Notes: generated by a model not told the origin, from the letters alone. A stretch of DNA of 64,000 bases from Cladosporium sp. IMV 00045 (GCA_001931905.2 MSJI02000737.1:1-64000), one strand, 5' to 3'; positions 1-11,484 are shown, numbered from the stretch's first letter. Made by a program: numbers and translations.

Positions 1-336
1 AGCCGTTGTTGAAGCCGCCCTCGCGCTCCGCCCTCCTCCTCCTCTTCTCGATCAGCCTGTCCCTGGTCTCGCCGAGGTAGCGCATCTGGTTGTCCTCCAT
101 GCCCTGCAGCCAGTAGCCGAAGGAAGCGCCCACCAGGCCGTAGATCGGGTAGGCGAACAGGCCTTGGCGGTAGAAGAAGGGGCGCATCTCGATGCCGAGT
201 TGCCATAGGCGGACGGCGACGCCTGCATTTTCTTGTTAGTATTTTTGTGCTGTTTGGTTTTCTCTTTTTACTACCGCTTTTGCGGTTGTGTATTGCGCGT
301 ACCGAAGCCGGACCAGAAGAGGATTTTGGAGACCAT
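1..336 (-). CDS. Mitochondrial complex I accessory subunit (NDUFB4/B15-like), 3' part outside window
   Basis: Two exons are visible. Exon 1 (336..303) encodes MVSKILFWSGFG. An 80-bp intron (302..223) starts GTACGC, has a CTAAC branch point and ends CAG. Exon 2 runs from 222 off the left edge. The joined protein reads on into VRLWQLGIEMRPFF, then a hydrophobic stretch around YGLVGASFGYWLQG, then a basic tail rich in KRRRRRAER. This order (short N-terminus, one membrane segment, charged C-terminus) matches the small fungal subunits of NADH:ubiquinone oxidoreductase that sit in the inner-membrane arm; the B15/NDUFB4 assignment is from memory of the family. About 85 residues are seen and no stop is reached. 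The gene is divergent from SHG1. Confidence 0.7.
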
Positions 337-723
337 TGTCGCTGCTGGGGTCGCGCCCGCGCGTTGTGCAGTTGTGAGAAAAAGTTCGGGGTGTTCGTGG
401 AGATCGGGACAATCCCTTAGAGTAGGATGTCGTCGTCGAGGGTGATGTTTACGGGTGTGGGCTGAGTAAGCGTCACGCGCCAATGGTCGTGTGAATGAAG
501 GAGGTGATGTCGCACAAGCTTGCTGTTGTTGCTGGTGAGTGACTTCGGCTTCGGGAAGTCGCGGGATGAATTGATGCGTAGACTTTTGGCACTTCACCTG
601 TCAACTCCAGCTTCACTACTGCGACTTGAACGTGAACTAGTGAACTTGCGCGAACAGACAATCGTCGCGTTTCGGCGCGGTCGCAAACAACGACATTCTA
701 CTACTCGGTAGCCATCATTCATC
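337..723. promoter_or_regulatory. Divergent promoter, complex I subunit / SHG1
   Basis: This 387-bp gap separates the two start codons, so it must carry both promoters and 5' leaders. Short open frames here have no recognisable domains. I see no clear TATA box. Confidence 0.5.
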
Positions 724-2547
724 ATGGCAGCCGCGGTCAACAACATGCTAGACGAAGTGGAGGACTTCGTGCTCCCACCTCGCAAGAAGCCCAAGGTTTC
801 CGAACTCCCTCTCTCATCCGCCCAACGAGCCTGCATCGATGGCATGCTACACACTTTCAAGAAAAAGGGCGACTTCGACGCCTTGCGCAAAAAGGCATTC
901 CAGCAATACAACGAAAGCGCGCAAAGGGGCATGTTCGAAGCCGCCCTGCGCAAATTCACCAGCGACGAAATCGAGCGCGAACCCGTCAAATATCTAAAGC
1001 CGGATCGCAGACTGGCCGCGCCTCTGCTGGAAGGTGCCGCTGCTAGAGCGAACGTTTACGACAAGTCGCAGGCGGATGTTGACAACTACATCGAGCAATA
1101 TCTGGCCAATGCTGAGGTTACGCTACGGGAGATTCGGCGCAAGGAGATTGGAGAGGCTGCTGCGGCGGAGGAGGTTGCGCGAGGGAACAAGAGTGAGGAG
1201 ACTTATGCGGCTGAAGCGGAGACTCGACGAAAGGATCGCGCGAAGAAGCATGCCGATGAGGAGAAGCTCCGTTTGAAGAAGGAGGCGCAGGAGCGGAAGA
1301 AGAAGGAGATTGAAGCATTGAAGAAGAAGCAGGAAGAATTGATGAAGGAGACCGAACGACTACAGCGCGAGCAGAAGCGTCGCCAGGAACGTGAAGAATG
1401 GAAGAAAGCCGAGAAGGAAAGGGAGAAGGAACGGATCCAGAAATTCAACGAGGAAAGAGAGAAGCAGAAGAAGGAAGCAGAGGAAAGAGAGAAGGCTGCG
1501 CAGGTGGATCGCGAGAAGCGACAAAAGGAGAAAGAACAAAGAGATAAGGAACGCCTGGAGCAGGAAGCACTGGAGCTCTTGCTGAGAGAAGGCAGGGCAA
1601 TGACGGACCGAGCTCGTCGACCAGAATTGGAGAGGAGTGAGAGCATGGAACCACCACCACGCTTAAGACACAACGCTCCGAACACCAATCTCTCTAAGGA
1701 AGAGATGCGTGCTAGAGGACTGATGCCGACCTCACTTACTCTCCGCAAAGGCGACAAGCCAGACACCATACCCACCGGACCCCGAGCCGCTGCACAAACA
1801 ACACCCTACGACGACGAAATCCGAAAACGCAACTCCCGTCTGCGCTCTCCCTCACCAACACGTTCCGCACAAGGTCGTCGCGAACCCCTCAGTTCCAACT
1901 ACGCCGACGACCGCCGGCCCTCCCGCCGCGACGACTCCCGTGATTATCCCAGAGAAAGCTCCCTCCGCGACAGGAGAGAATCTTACTACCGAGACGTCGA
2001 CCCTCGCCGCCGCGACGACCGCTTAGATCGCGAACGTGAACGTGATCGACCCCGCGAACGTGAGCGGGAACGAGAACGCGAGCGCGAGCGCGACAACAGA
2101 GACAAAGGCGAAGAAGGCGAAGTGGTCGAACGCCCATCTGCGCGCCCCAGAAGCCGCAGCAGAGAGTCCTACCGCAGACGAGAATCGCCTCGCCGCACCT
2201 ACCGCGAGCGCAGCCGTACCCGATCGCCCCGACGTCGCCGCAGCCGTAGTCCGGCGGGCATCGATCGGTACGTCCCTGGGGGTGGCGGCGGGCCTCCTGC
2301 GCCTGGTGGTGGTGGTGGTAGGGACCGCGGTGAGCGAGATCGCAGGGACCGAAGCCGTGAGCGCGAGAGATATAGGGAGAGGGGAGAGGGAGATCGTTAT
2401 GTTCCTGGTAGGAATAGTGAGAGGGATGAGCCGGATAGGAATAGGAGGAGGGAGAGGAGTCGGAGTCGTGATCGTGAGCGGAGGAGGGAGAGGAGTAGGG
2501 AGGGGTATCGTGAGAGGGATAGGGAGAGGGAGAGGGCGAGGGATTAA
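724..2547 (+). CDS. SHG1: COMPASS (Set1) complex subunit Shg1
   Basis: A 607-residue single-exon protein. Residues about 30-130 form the BOD1/SHG1 domain, recognisable from a helical block starting SSAQRACIDGML and including DFDALRKKAF. In yeast Shg1 is a non-essential subunit of the COMPASS complex that methylates histone H3 lysine 4; a nuclear role is inferred from the family. Residues about 145-290 are a long charged helix of K/E/R repeats, very likely coiled coil. The last 250 residues are a disordered RS/RE-type tail with alternating Arg-Glu runs and RSRSR blocks, like splicing-associated proteins. This makes the protein far longer than yeast Shg1 (about 140 residues), as is usual in filamentous fungi. 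The ATG follows an in-frame stop upstream. A PKKRK-like basic cluster near residue 20 may be a nuclear signal. Confidence 0.85.
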   Translation: MAAAVNNMLDEVEDFVLPPRKKPKVSELPLSSAQRACIDGMLHTFKKKGDFDALRKKAFQQYNESAQRGMFEAALRKFTSDEIEREPVKYLKPDRRLAAPLLEGAAARANVYDKSQADVDNYIEQYLANAEVTLREIRRKEIGEAAAAEEVARGNKSEETYAAEAETRRKDRAKKHADEEKLRLKKEAQERKKKEIEALKKKQEELMKETERLQREQKRRQEREEWKKAEKEREKERIQKFNEEREKQKKEAEEREKAAQVDREKRQKEKEQRDKERLEQEALELLLREGRAMTDRARRPELERSESMEPPPRLRHNAPNTNLSKEEMRARGLMPTSLTLRKGDKPDTIPTGPRAAAQTTPYDDEIRKRNSRLRSPSPTRSAQGRREPLSSNYADDRRPSRRDDSRDYPRESSLRDRRESYYRDVDPRRRDDRLDRERERDRPRERERERERERERDNRDKGEEGEVVERPSARPRSRSRESYRRRESPRRTYRERSRTRSPRRRRSRSPAGIDRYVPGGGGGPPAPGGGGGRDRGERDRRDRSRERERYRERGEGDRYVPGRNSERDEPDRNRRRERSRSRDRERRRERSREGYRERDRERERARD

Positions 2548-5493
2548 GGCGTTGTGAAGGGTTGAGGTGGCGAGTGTCTTGTGCGGGTGTGTTGATTGAG
2601 CGCTCCCTTTGAGGCACGACCATATTCAAATTGGCGCATGAAGAGCCGACGTTGTACAAATATCACACTAGCTTGATTCACTATGATGTATTAATCCCAC
2701 ATCCTCGACACTCCCGCGAGCGAGAGGTGACTTTACAAAAGGCACAGAATACCGAAGTGAACGGAACAGCATTTACCCCGTACATGCAATCCTTTCATAC
2801 AACAACGCCAGTGATCTCAGCAGTCGTAAAATACCAACCACATCATATTCAATCCCCATCCCTCACCTCAAAATTTCATTCCAGGAAGGCGCAAGCGGGC
2901 TCCTTCCCAAAGTTGCAGACACGTGAACAATATGATTCAGGAAGATATTCGTATAAAAATCGACAAAACCCACGTGGCGACGAAACGCAAAACCAATTCG
3001 ACCAGCAAAACAACGACCGATCGGAGTTCGCCGGCGTGCGCGATCGTGGCGGCACAGGAAAGGCAGTCGTATGGGTTTTGTGAGTTGGTTGTACGGAAAA
3101 GGACCGCACGTGTGGTGTATATGTGTGGATGGGGAAAAAAAAGTTGATATGCGCGGACACCTTATTATTTTCTGTTACTCCAATGCCAGTAAGTTTTGTG
3201 ATCAAGAAACAATAATAATTAAATATACGCGATGTTGATACTGTAGTCACTGCAGATCAGAACCGTTGCATGAGGCTCCGGTCGGTCCGTGAGATGGATG
3301 TGCATATAACCTCCGTCCGTTGACTCGAAAGATTTGAGGAAAAGTTCAAAAGAATTTCACGGTTCGGCGAAATGCTTTGATGGATCGATGGACTCGGACT
3401 TATTCACCGGGAGAAAAGTGAATCGTTGGCAAGAGATCGAGGATTGATTACGTTTGCATATAGTAACTATTTGCTCAGATTTTTGTAAAACAAGTTCGAA
3501 TAACAAACACTTGAAGAAAAAAGAAGGGCAGGAAGCCCAAGGATGTCGTGACGGTGAATCGTGTCCCGGTCTAGACTCCGTATCCGGTAGAGATTTTTGC
3601 TCGTCTCGGTCGGCAGCGAGCGAATTGGCGTGGGAAAAATTTCACAACTACAGACTGCTACAGCTCGGCTAGCAAGGCAAATACGACGTTTACATTTGTC
3701 GTGGACGACTGCCAATTCGGAGACGGCGTTTCGATTAGATCTTTACGAGACGGCGCCCTTGTGGGGGAGAGAGGGCGTGCCTGGTGGTGCGAAGAGGCTT
3801 TCGAGAAGGTGGAAGCGATGCCAGGCCAACGTCTGGCTGGTGCGAGGTATGGATCTGTGTGGGCTGTGGACCTGTGGGACGGCGGCATACGCATTGGAAA
3901 ATGGGGGAGGAAATGGGTTCTTGTGATCTTAGACCGCTGTTTACCGCTTTGATCGTTATACCGAGATTTGAGTCTCGAATGTGAGCTGTCATAATGTCGG
4001 TTATTCTGTGATTTTGAATATTATTGAGTATGGGCATGGGAATTTGCTATATGTATGTCGATCTTGCATGTCACGTGGATGGGCTTGCGTTTACGCATTT
4101 CTCTTTGTCTAGAGTTTGCGGCCCTGCAGATCTCCTCGGAGTTGCTCGATGGGTGATGAGCAGTCGCTTGCTTACTGCGGTGGTACCAAGTACAACGGGA
4201 CGAAACAAAAGAGGCTTTGCGATCATGACAAGACTTGGGGAAGTGGGCGTCGATTTCTTGGAGTCGAGCGCCACCAGTGCGGGGAATTGCAGTGATCATA
4301 CATGATGTTGTTCTGAAGCTCCGTTGATATTGCATGTATCGAAAATCGAAGAGATCATTCTAGGCCAATGACAACGACTCATCCGAAGCGGATCGAACAC
4401 CGTAAACCTTGGAAAGGAGAGACTTGAGATTTTAGACGCCTGCCGCCGCAAACAGATGCGGAAGACGTTTGCTCGAAAGGCTAAAAAGACTAGAGAAACG
4501 GCTCAACCACAAGTCAACGGGACATGGAGTATTTTCACAAACCACCAACGTCGGTGATACTTCACCGCTCTTGAGACCTCACCTCGTCATCTTGTCCTGC
4601 TGACTTGATGCTGTTGGCTGGTTTTGGACTACAGAGTGACTCTTTGCAGGCACGTGTACGTGGCAAGACTATATGCAGCCAGATGTATGGCGGATCGACA
4701 GGTGTTGAGCGATGTCGCAACCCTCGTAAACACCACTCACTCAGTCAGCAGCCAGTCAGTCCCTCACGCCCTGCGGTTGAATGCACGCATACCACCGAGC
4801 CCATCAAGGTCTCGCGGTTTCCGACTCGTCGCTTGTAGGCGATGGCCTTGGACGGGTGAAGTTACTGCACATGCGCCGTTGCTCGCGTCATTCATAGCGT
4901 TGAACAATACCCGACCCAGACTCTTGCCGGTGTGAGGGCTAAGTATGTAGCGCCACGTACGCGGAGGACGTCCACATCAGCACCACATGCGGTAACATAC
5001 TTTTCGGGCATACTATGACTGCAAAGAGAGTTTGCGTTAGTCAAGGCCTTTTCAGAGTCTCCACCCCTCGGCAGCCATGGCACCATCCGCCTCAAGCATT
5101 GCGCGCGCCCTGCCGGCTCTGGCCATGCGCAAATAGAACTCTTTTTCTTTCAAAACCCCTCCATGCCGACCGGCGGCACCTGATCGTTGTTATTGATGAT
5201 TCCTCCTCACGACACACCTGGATTATTTCCCACGCCTGGCATGTTTGCGGCTTGTTTTCACTTACACCTTCACTCCCACCGCGGCTCAAAGCGCTCTGTC
5301 CTCTGATTCGAGCGCATCACTTCACTCCGGCCAATTAAACCGCCCACGCAGTCGGAAAATCGCTGTACCCCAGCTTTTTTTCTTTCGCTCTGCCTTCCTG
5401 GCAAGATCGACGCTTCGGACGCCAGCCCGTCCCGTGACCTCACACCACCATCTCTCTGTGTGATTCAGGCCCCCGGCCTCGCTGTCTTTAAGC
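2548..5493. other. Long gene-free interval between SHG1 and the arrestin gene
   Basis: 2.9 kb without a convincing coding region. The open frames inside (longest about 150 residues, at 2631..3083) have no domain, no intron logic and an odd composition. The left part should hold the SHG1 3' UTR, and the right part the promoter and a pyrimidine-rich leader of the arrestin gene (about 5340-5490). A non-coding transcript is possible but nothing in the sequence proves it. Confidence 0.5.
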
Positions 5494-6960
5494 ATGCCCA
5501 GCAAACTCTTGGGCATTGATTTTGCTCGCGCCTGGCACAATCACCAACATCACAACCACAATAACAACAGCAACGACCCTAGCAGCCAACCACCTTCATT
5601 CGAAGACGTCCTAAAGCAACGCAAAGGCTCGAGCCCTCTCGCTTCCCCCGAGGTGCGCCGTGCCAGCATGGAACACTTCAAGCGTCCTGCCCTCGCCGCC
5701 ATCACTAAAGGCAAAGGCTCTTCGAAATCCAGAGATCGAAAGGCCCAGTCCAATGAACGATCTGCATCACATGCCTCGCATGCTTCGTCTCGTGGAGGCG
5801 CAGCATCGCCTCGAGCATCGTCTTTCATCAAACCCGTCAAACTCGAAATGATCATGGAATCACCGCCCGTGATGTTCTACGATGCACCTGCTGTTTCATC
5901 TGGTGCTCTCCTCTCAGGCCGCTTAAAGGTCACTCCTCTTGCTGGCGACGTCGTCATGGAAAGCATTGTTATGTTCCTCGAAGCTACAGTCACCACCAAG
6001 AAGCCCGTGCAGGATCGGTGCCGGGAATGTGCAAGCCAGGTGAACGACCTCTACGAGTGGGACTTCTTCCGCAACCACGCAAAGACCTTCAAGATATCTG
6101 AAGGCATGCAAGAACTGCCTTTCTCACATCTCATCCCTGGCCACCTCCCTGCAACTACGCATGGCCAGATTGGCTCAATCGATTACTCACTACACGTTCG
6201 TGCCAAGTCGAGTGATGGTCAAGAAACGGAGTTCCGTCGAGACCTGCCCATCCGTCGCGCTCTCCGTCCTGGAAACGACAAGAACAGCGTCCGTGTCTTC
6301 CCTCCTACCAACCTCACACTCCACGTCACACTTCCACCCGTCGTCCACCCCATAGGAGGCTTTCCAGTCCAATGCCGCATGACCGGCATCACCACCAAAC
6401 GAGACGACACCCAAACCCGCTGGCGACTACGCAAACTCACCTGGCGCATCGAAGAACACGAAACCATGGTCTCGCCCACGTGCAACAAACATGCCGCCAA
6501 AGTCGGTGGCGAAGGCAAGGGCATCCAAACCGAATCACGCCGCGACGTCGGCGCGCAAGAACTCCGGCAAGGCTTCAAGACCGATTTCGATGACGGCCAA
6601 GTCGAGGGCGAATTCGAAGCATGGTGCGATGTGGCCGCCAAACCGCAATGCGACGTCGAATCTCCCAACGGCCTCAAGATCTCCCACGCCCTGATCATGG
6701 AACTCGTCATCGCGGAGGAATGGGCACCTAATAAGAAACCCCAACAAGCCACTCCAACCGGCGCAGCGCGTGTATTGCGCACGCAATTCAACCTCACCAT
6801 CACCGATCGCTTGGGTATGGGAATTGCTTGGGATGACGAGATGCCGCCTATGTACGAGGATGTGCCTGCAAGCCCGCCGCATTACATCCAAATGGCCACT
6901 AGAGTCGAAGAATATACCGGCGATGACTTGAATGACGATGTCGAGGCCATGCACATCTGA
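5494..6960 (+). CDS. LDB19: LDB19/ART1-type arrestin-related trafficking adaptor
   Basis: A 488-residue intronless protein. Residues about 1-110 are low-complexity (His/Asn-rich, then Ser/Lys/Arg-rich). Residues about 115-440 have the beta-sandwich pattern of the LDB19 arrestin domain, with landmark segments PPVMFYDAPAVSSGALLSGR and HPIGGFPVQCRM. Two PPxY motifs lie near the C-terminus, PPMY (451-454) and PPHY (461-464). In fungi, ART proteins use such motifs to recruit the Rsp5/NEDD4 ubiquitin ligase to plasma-membrane nutrient transporters and trigger their endocytosis. Both the fold and the ligase-binding sites are therefore present, and a working adaptor is likely. Which transporters it serves cannot be told. 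The ATG follows a pyrimidine-rich leader. Confidence 0.85.
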   Translation: MPSKLLGIDFARAWHNHQHHNHNNNSNDPSSQPPSFEDVLKQRKGSSPLASPEVRRASMEHFKRPALAAITKGKGSSKSRDRKAQSNERSASHASHASSRGGAASPRASSFIKPVKLEMIMESPPVMFYDAPAVSSGALLSGRLKVTPLAGDVVMESIVMFLEATVTTKKPVQDRCRECASQVNDLYEWDFFRNHAKTFKISEGMQELPFSHLIPGHLPATTHGQIGSIDYSLHVRAKSSDGQETEFRRDLPIRRALRPGNDKNSVRVFPPTNLTLHVTLPPVVHPIGGFPVQCRMTGITTKRDDTQTRWRLRKLTWRIEEHETMVSPTCNKHAAKVGGEGKGIQTESRRDVGAQELRQGFKTDFDDGQVEGEFEAWCDVAAKPQCDVESPNGLKISHALIMELVIAEEWAPNKKPQQATPTGAARVLRTQFNLTITDRLGMGIAWDDEMPPMYEDVPASPPHYIQMATRVEEYTGDDLNDDVEAMHI

Positions 6961-8469
6961 GAGGCACTCTGAAACCAAACCGCAAAGAAACTAACAGCTC
7001 CAGCGCTGGAAAATAACGAAAATACTAGTCTTGCCCCGAGTGCTCAGCATTACCAACATCACCGAACGGACCAGACCGAACAAAACCACACGATCACATT
7101 TCAATAAGATTTTTCGGGAGACTGCTTGGAGAAATTTCTCTCAATTTCTTCCCACGATTACAGTTCGGAGTTGGTCTGCCTTCCACCACACGAGCATGCG
7201 GAGTTCTGGATTACTTTTGGATTGACGATCGCCCACTACTTAACGACTGCGAGGATACCACGAGATACCCCCAAAACCTTTTTTTTTCTTTCCATTCATG
7301 GCTTCTGTTAGTTTTGCCATTGCCATTTCCGCGCTGATTTTTTCTCGCTCTTGGGGCCCACTCAGGCTGTCGGGTCTAATACGTTGTTTCTTCTGGAAAA
7401 TGAATGCGGAGTCAACATATCACCTGTCACAGACAAGAAGGCCAACGAACATCAAAACCCAACACACAAAAGTTAGGACGGGAACAGGACTCCACTCATC
7501 AAATTTGCTTTATTTTCTGTTTTTCTCGGTGGCTTGCAAGGGCGGGATGGGGAGAAGGTCTGCATTGGATCTGGGCGGGTGTCGATCTAGGCCATGCTGG
7601 CCCTATTTCTTGTTCTGCTTTTCTTCTGCTGTTGAGAGATGAGATGCTTCGCTGCGAGAAATTGCACGCAATATACCCAAAACCGTTTCCGGAAATTTAC
7701 AAGATTACTCTTTCGATTTTATCCGTGTTCCAGTGGCTCTCTTCCTTTTCTTTGCTCTTGTTGCGAATGTCTCAAAACAGTCGCGAGGTAATGATAATGT
7801 GTGAATGCTACTCATGTTGTCAGGTGTTTGGAGCTTTCGCAATGTCGTCTTTCACTCGTTGTAATGTCGAAAGACGTGGGATCGATACATGCTTTAGTGG
7901 ATTCTACTGACGTTGCTCGCCTTCTTGCCCTGCGCGTATAACCATCTGCAAAATGGTAAGGGCAGCGGCCTAAGCGTTCAACTTCGCAAAGATGCTCTTA
8001 GATCTACCTTACTTCTGATGAATTTGAGATATCTTATATACACTATATCTTTTATGTAAACGAATAAGGCAGAAAGTTTCTGCTTTTCAGTCGATTGAAG
8101 AGCTATGACTACTTAAGCAGAAATAGGAGAGCTATCTCGAAATTTACATAAGGCGAGTGCACTTTTGCGAAGTTTGGCGCTCTACTGTAGACTTTCAGCC
8201 CGCTATCCCTACCATGTTGCAGAAGATTATATACGCTGTTTGTAATGTATTTTCAATATCATTATAGGGATTATCATTTTTCGAGCTTTGCTCTATATTC
8301 ATAGATTCAGTAGCGCTCATCTCCTTAGCCTATCGCGACAATAATAGATCCGTAAAACATTTATAACCGTTCCTTCTCAAAAGGCTTTGATACATCTTCG
8401 TAATAATCGACTTAGCTAATAACGCCCGTTTTCTTTGCCTATCGCGATAATGAAATTTTCGAAGAAAGA
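6961..8469. other. Intergenic; AT-rich, possibly mutated repeat remnant on the right side
   Basis: The gap holds the 3' end of the arrestin gene and, after about 7960, a visibly AT-richer stretch with many TATAT/TTAT words and no coding potential. The word GCCTATCGCGAYA occurs at 8328-8340 and again at 8437-8449 with AT-rich flanks, which could be the trace of a duplicated element worn down by repeat-induced point mutation. The evidence is weak. Confidence 0.3.
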
Positions 8470-10611
8470 TTACTGCCGTTCCTCCCCTTGCCTGACTCCT
8501 GATGATTGACCTTGCCCATTCTCTACGCTCACGGACATACCGTTCAAGCTGAGCGAATCATGCCTTTGCCGAAGACTGGCAGCGGACGGCTCCTCGCTCT
8601 GCAAAACATCCAGCATCACACTCTGCTCGCTGATACCTCCATCAGGTTGCCCAGCTAGTTGCTGAGCGTCATCATCGCTCTCCAACGCAGATTGTCCGCT
8701 CTGCAGATTAACGCGCGACTTCGCCAGGTATTTCGGAAGCGGATCGTTCCCTCGCCGATCATTCAGTGCCACCAGCTCCTCGAGACTTTGCCCTCTGGTC
8801 GTCCTTAGCACTGTGGAGAAGCGGTTGCTGTACGAGGCGCCGGCGCAGTAGATGGAAATGCAACCGGCGATGCTGGCGATCAGGGAAAGACCGACTGCGA
8901 GGCCGTATGAAATGAAGAGGTTTTTGCTGTTGTAGGAGTAGGTGTTCTGCGTGATGTTGTATTTGATCTCGACGACCTCGGTGGTATCACCAAGAAACAA
9001 GGGATTGCTGAAGAGAGAGAGCGTCATGTTGTGGAAGAGTTCCTCTACGACTGAGCCAAGCGATCGCTTGAAGGTCGAAGCTGCAAAGGCTTCGTTCGGA
9101 TACGACACTGTCATGTTCTCGTTGATTTTTTCGACGAGAGTCCATTGTTCGACATCGAGTGGTCGCGGGTCTTGCTCCAAATACCTCACTAGCCAATTAG
9201 TCTTGCTCAAGAAACGCAGAAGCTCATTGGTGAAAAGAAGCAGAGTCTGCGTAAGACCCTCGTTCTGTACGGTAAGAGATTCTTCCTTCCAGTAGCAGGT
9301 GTTTTCTATTCTCGCATCTGGCAACCCAACGATTGTCTCAATAAGCAGTCGATTGAGACTTTCCATGAACGCCAGGTAACTAAGCAAGACTGATTCATTT
9401 GAGGGGAGTGGTGTGCCCCAATGGCGCGGTGTCATATCAATGTCGAAGGGTACACTGTTTGATGTTCGGATGTCTGGTCTGCTCAAGACGCCTCGACTGT
9501 TTGAATCTGACTTGACGTTGACCACATAAGAACCATTGTACATGGAGCAGTTGAGCAAGTCCCACTCTTGAGGATTGTATGGCGTTTTTCGACTTTTTGT
9601 TGCAATGTACGCACTTGCGGCCTCACCGAACATTCCACCGATATACCGCGGGTCTCGATAGCGGCCATCGAATCCAGTCAACGGTTCGAGGGGCAACACT
9701 CCGTCGACCATGGCGTTAAGCACAAATGGAATGTAGTGCTCTTGATAGTCGTCATCAAGCATCTTGCCTGGTACCCATGAGAGGTACGAAACCGAAAGGT
9801 AACACTCCGCTTTTGACTTCGTGGCGGAGCCATTAGATGGAAAACTACAATTCATGACATCACTAAAATCCTGCAGGAGATCCGGTGAGATGGATTGACA
9901 ATTCAAAGCTGGACCTGGAAAGCTGAGTACGTATGTCGAGTTGGGACGCGTCGTCTGATGGTCCGGCACAGTGCCGCTGAATGCAGTTGATGTGACCAAC
10001 CTCGACAGCTGTCGTGATGGCTTGTGATATCTCGTGCTCATTGCGCCACCGTCATCGTCAAACATACCTTCCGGCAATAAATCTGCGGGCACGTATTCGT
10101 CGGACGAAGTTGCCATTGCAGTATCCACAAACTGTGGTACCGGTACATGTGAATAGTCGTGTTCTTCCCTTGTGGTGACTGCAACCGAAAGAGTGGCCGG
10201 TGGCAAGATAGATGCCAGGGGCACCATCCACGACAGTAAAGCCAATGCTACCAGTGCAGGATGTCGGGCTAAAGCTTTGAGATTGAATAAGTCCAATGCG
10301 GAGCCTAGCATCCCAGCAAGAGCATCAATCTGAGAAAGAGCAAGCGTGTCGTGGAACACCGTTCTCCAAAAGACCTGCCAGTATGATGCACAGACGGCGA
10401 TGACCAGAGCGGCACGGACAAGGAAGGCGAAAGCTTGGCCGACTGCTAAGTTGATCTGTTGATCGAAAAGGCGGTCGTTGACCTGTTTTCCGTCGAGGTA
10501 GTTGTAGAAGACATCGTGGCCAATACCAAAAACAAGGCCCGAAATGAATGCTGATACGATGATCGTCGGGGCTTGCCAATGTATTCCGCGAGTTAGTTGT
10601 CGAAAATTCAT
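8470..10611 (-). CDS. Large fungal membrane protein of unknown function
   Basis: A 713-residue single-exon protein with no family I can name securely. There are three hydrophobic segments in the first 145 residues (about 15-35, 55-82 and 118-142). A long polar region follows (about 145-580) with many N-x-S/T sites and scattered Cys, so it is probably extracytoplasmic and glycosylated. One further strong membrane segment lies around residues 583-610 (SYGLAVGLSLIASIAGC). A hydrophilic, Ser/Gln-rich cytosolic tail of about 100 residues ends the protein. This three-plus-one layout is common in expanded, uncharacterised Pezizomycotina membrane families, some carrying meaningless automatic names. 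The start ATG at 10611 leads directly into the first membrane segment. No neighbour hints at a role. Confidence 0.7.
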   Translation of the reverse strand: MNFRQLTRGIHWQAPTIIVSAFISGLVFGIGHDVFYNYLDGKQVNDRLFDQQINLAVGQAFAFLVRAALVIAVCASYWQVFWRTVFHDTLALSQIDALAGMLGSALDLFNLKALARHPALVALALLSWMVPLASILPPATLSVAVTTREEHDYSHVPVPQFVDTAMATSSDEYVPADLLPEGMFDDDGGAMSTRYHKPSRQLSRLVTSTAFSGTVPDHQTTRPNSTYVLSFPGPALNCQSISPDLLQDFSDVMNCSFPSNGSATKSKAECYLSVSYLSWVPGKMLDDDYQEHYIPFVLNAMVDGVLPLEPLTGFDGRYRDPRYIGGMFGEAASAYIATKSRKTPYNPQEWDLLNCSMYNGSYVVNVKSDSNSRGVLSRPDIRTSNSVPFDIDMTPRHWGTPLPSNESVLLSYLAFMESLNRLLIETIVGLPDARIENTCYWKEESLTVQNEGLTQTLLLFTNELLRFLSKTNWLVRYLEQDPRPLDVEQWTLVEKINENMTVSYPNEAFAASTFKRSLGSVVEELFHNMTLSLFSNPLFLGDTTEVVEIKYNITQNTYSYNSKNLFISYGLAVGLSLIASIAGCISIYCAGASYSNRFSTVLRTTRGQSLEELVALNDRRGNDPLPKYLAKSRVNLQSGQSALESDDDAQQLAGQPDGGISEQSVMLDVLQSEEPSAASLRQRHDSLSLNGMSVSVENGQGQSSGVRQGEERQ

Positions 10612-11484
10612 TGCGGCGGTTCGCGCTAGAGGGTGCTAAATCCAGCTTGAACAAAGGTTGGTATCGAGGCACAAGGTATTCGAGTCGGGGAGGAGCCTGA
10701 TCTTATAGATTGTTGCCTGTGGTAGCCACTTGCATCCTCAGCCTGACGCAAGCTGGGAGTCTATATTTGGCCCGAAGCTCGCTGTAATGGAGCTATGCGA
10801 GATGTAGTGACTGGACGCCACCAAAAGCGAGCAGGTAGCCTCGCATAGTACCAAGTACATGATCAGGCTGAGCTGGACAGGTACACTATTCGATTCGCAA
10901 GCGATAGCACCACAGATGGTATACTCGAAGCCTCAAACTCTTGTATTGAGACTCGTGGGCTGACGCACTCGTGCGAAGCGGCAGAACGTGAAGCAGACCG
11001 ATGGTGTGCCTCTGCTTGCTTGCTCGTATGTCTTGTATGTGAAGTTGGCTTATCTTTATTAGTGTAGACATTGGTATTATTACAGAAATTCACCATCTGT
11101 TGGTCGTCCTCTTCAGACCTTCATCGAACAGGCCGAGCGTGCCATAAGACATGCACGCGTGTGTCTCAGTCAACTCATGAAGTCTTGGAGAGTCTTTGGA
11201 CATTGCTGCTTTGAATGAATTGCACCGTGGCACGAAGAAAATCGTGTCTCTTCGCGATCATAGCCGCCGTCCTGTATTGGTATAGGTCATTTTGTCGCTT
11301 CTGCAGCTGAACGCAGGTCGTACCTTCCGGAATCCCAAATCAACAGCCTTCTTCGGGTGGCTATGCATTGGGCAAAGCCACCTTTCGAAGAGACCAGAAA
11401 AAAACCTGGCTCCGTATTCTCCTCTTCAATCACCTGATCGTATTCACCCCTAACAACAATCTCTTCTCTTCTCTCACAAAATGC
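10612..11484. other. Intergenic, promoter side of the large membrane protein
   Basis: 873 bp. It holds the upstream region of the minus-strand membrane-protein gene and the 3' flank of the next gene. No domain-bearing open frame is seen. Confidence 0.4.

Noticed and set aside
1889..2659. 256-residue minus-strand open frame opposite the SHG1 tail
   Set aside because: Product of the Arg/Glu/Ser repeat codons read on the other strand; low complexity and no family.
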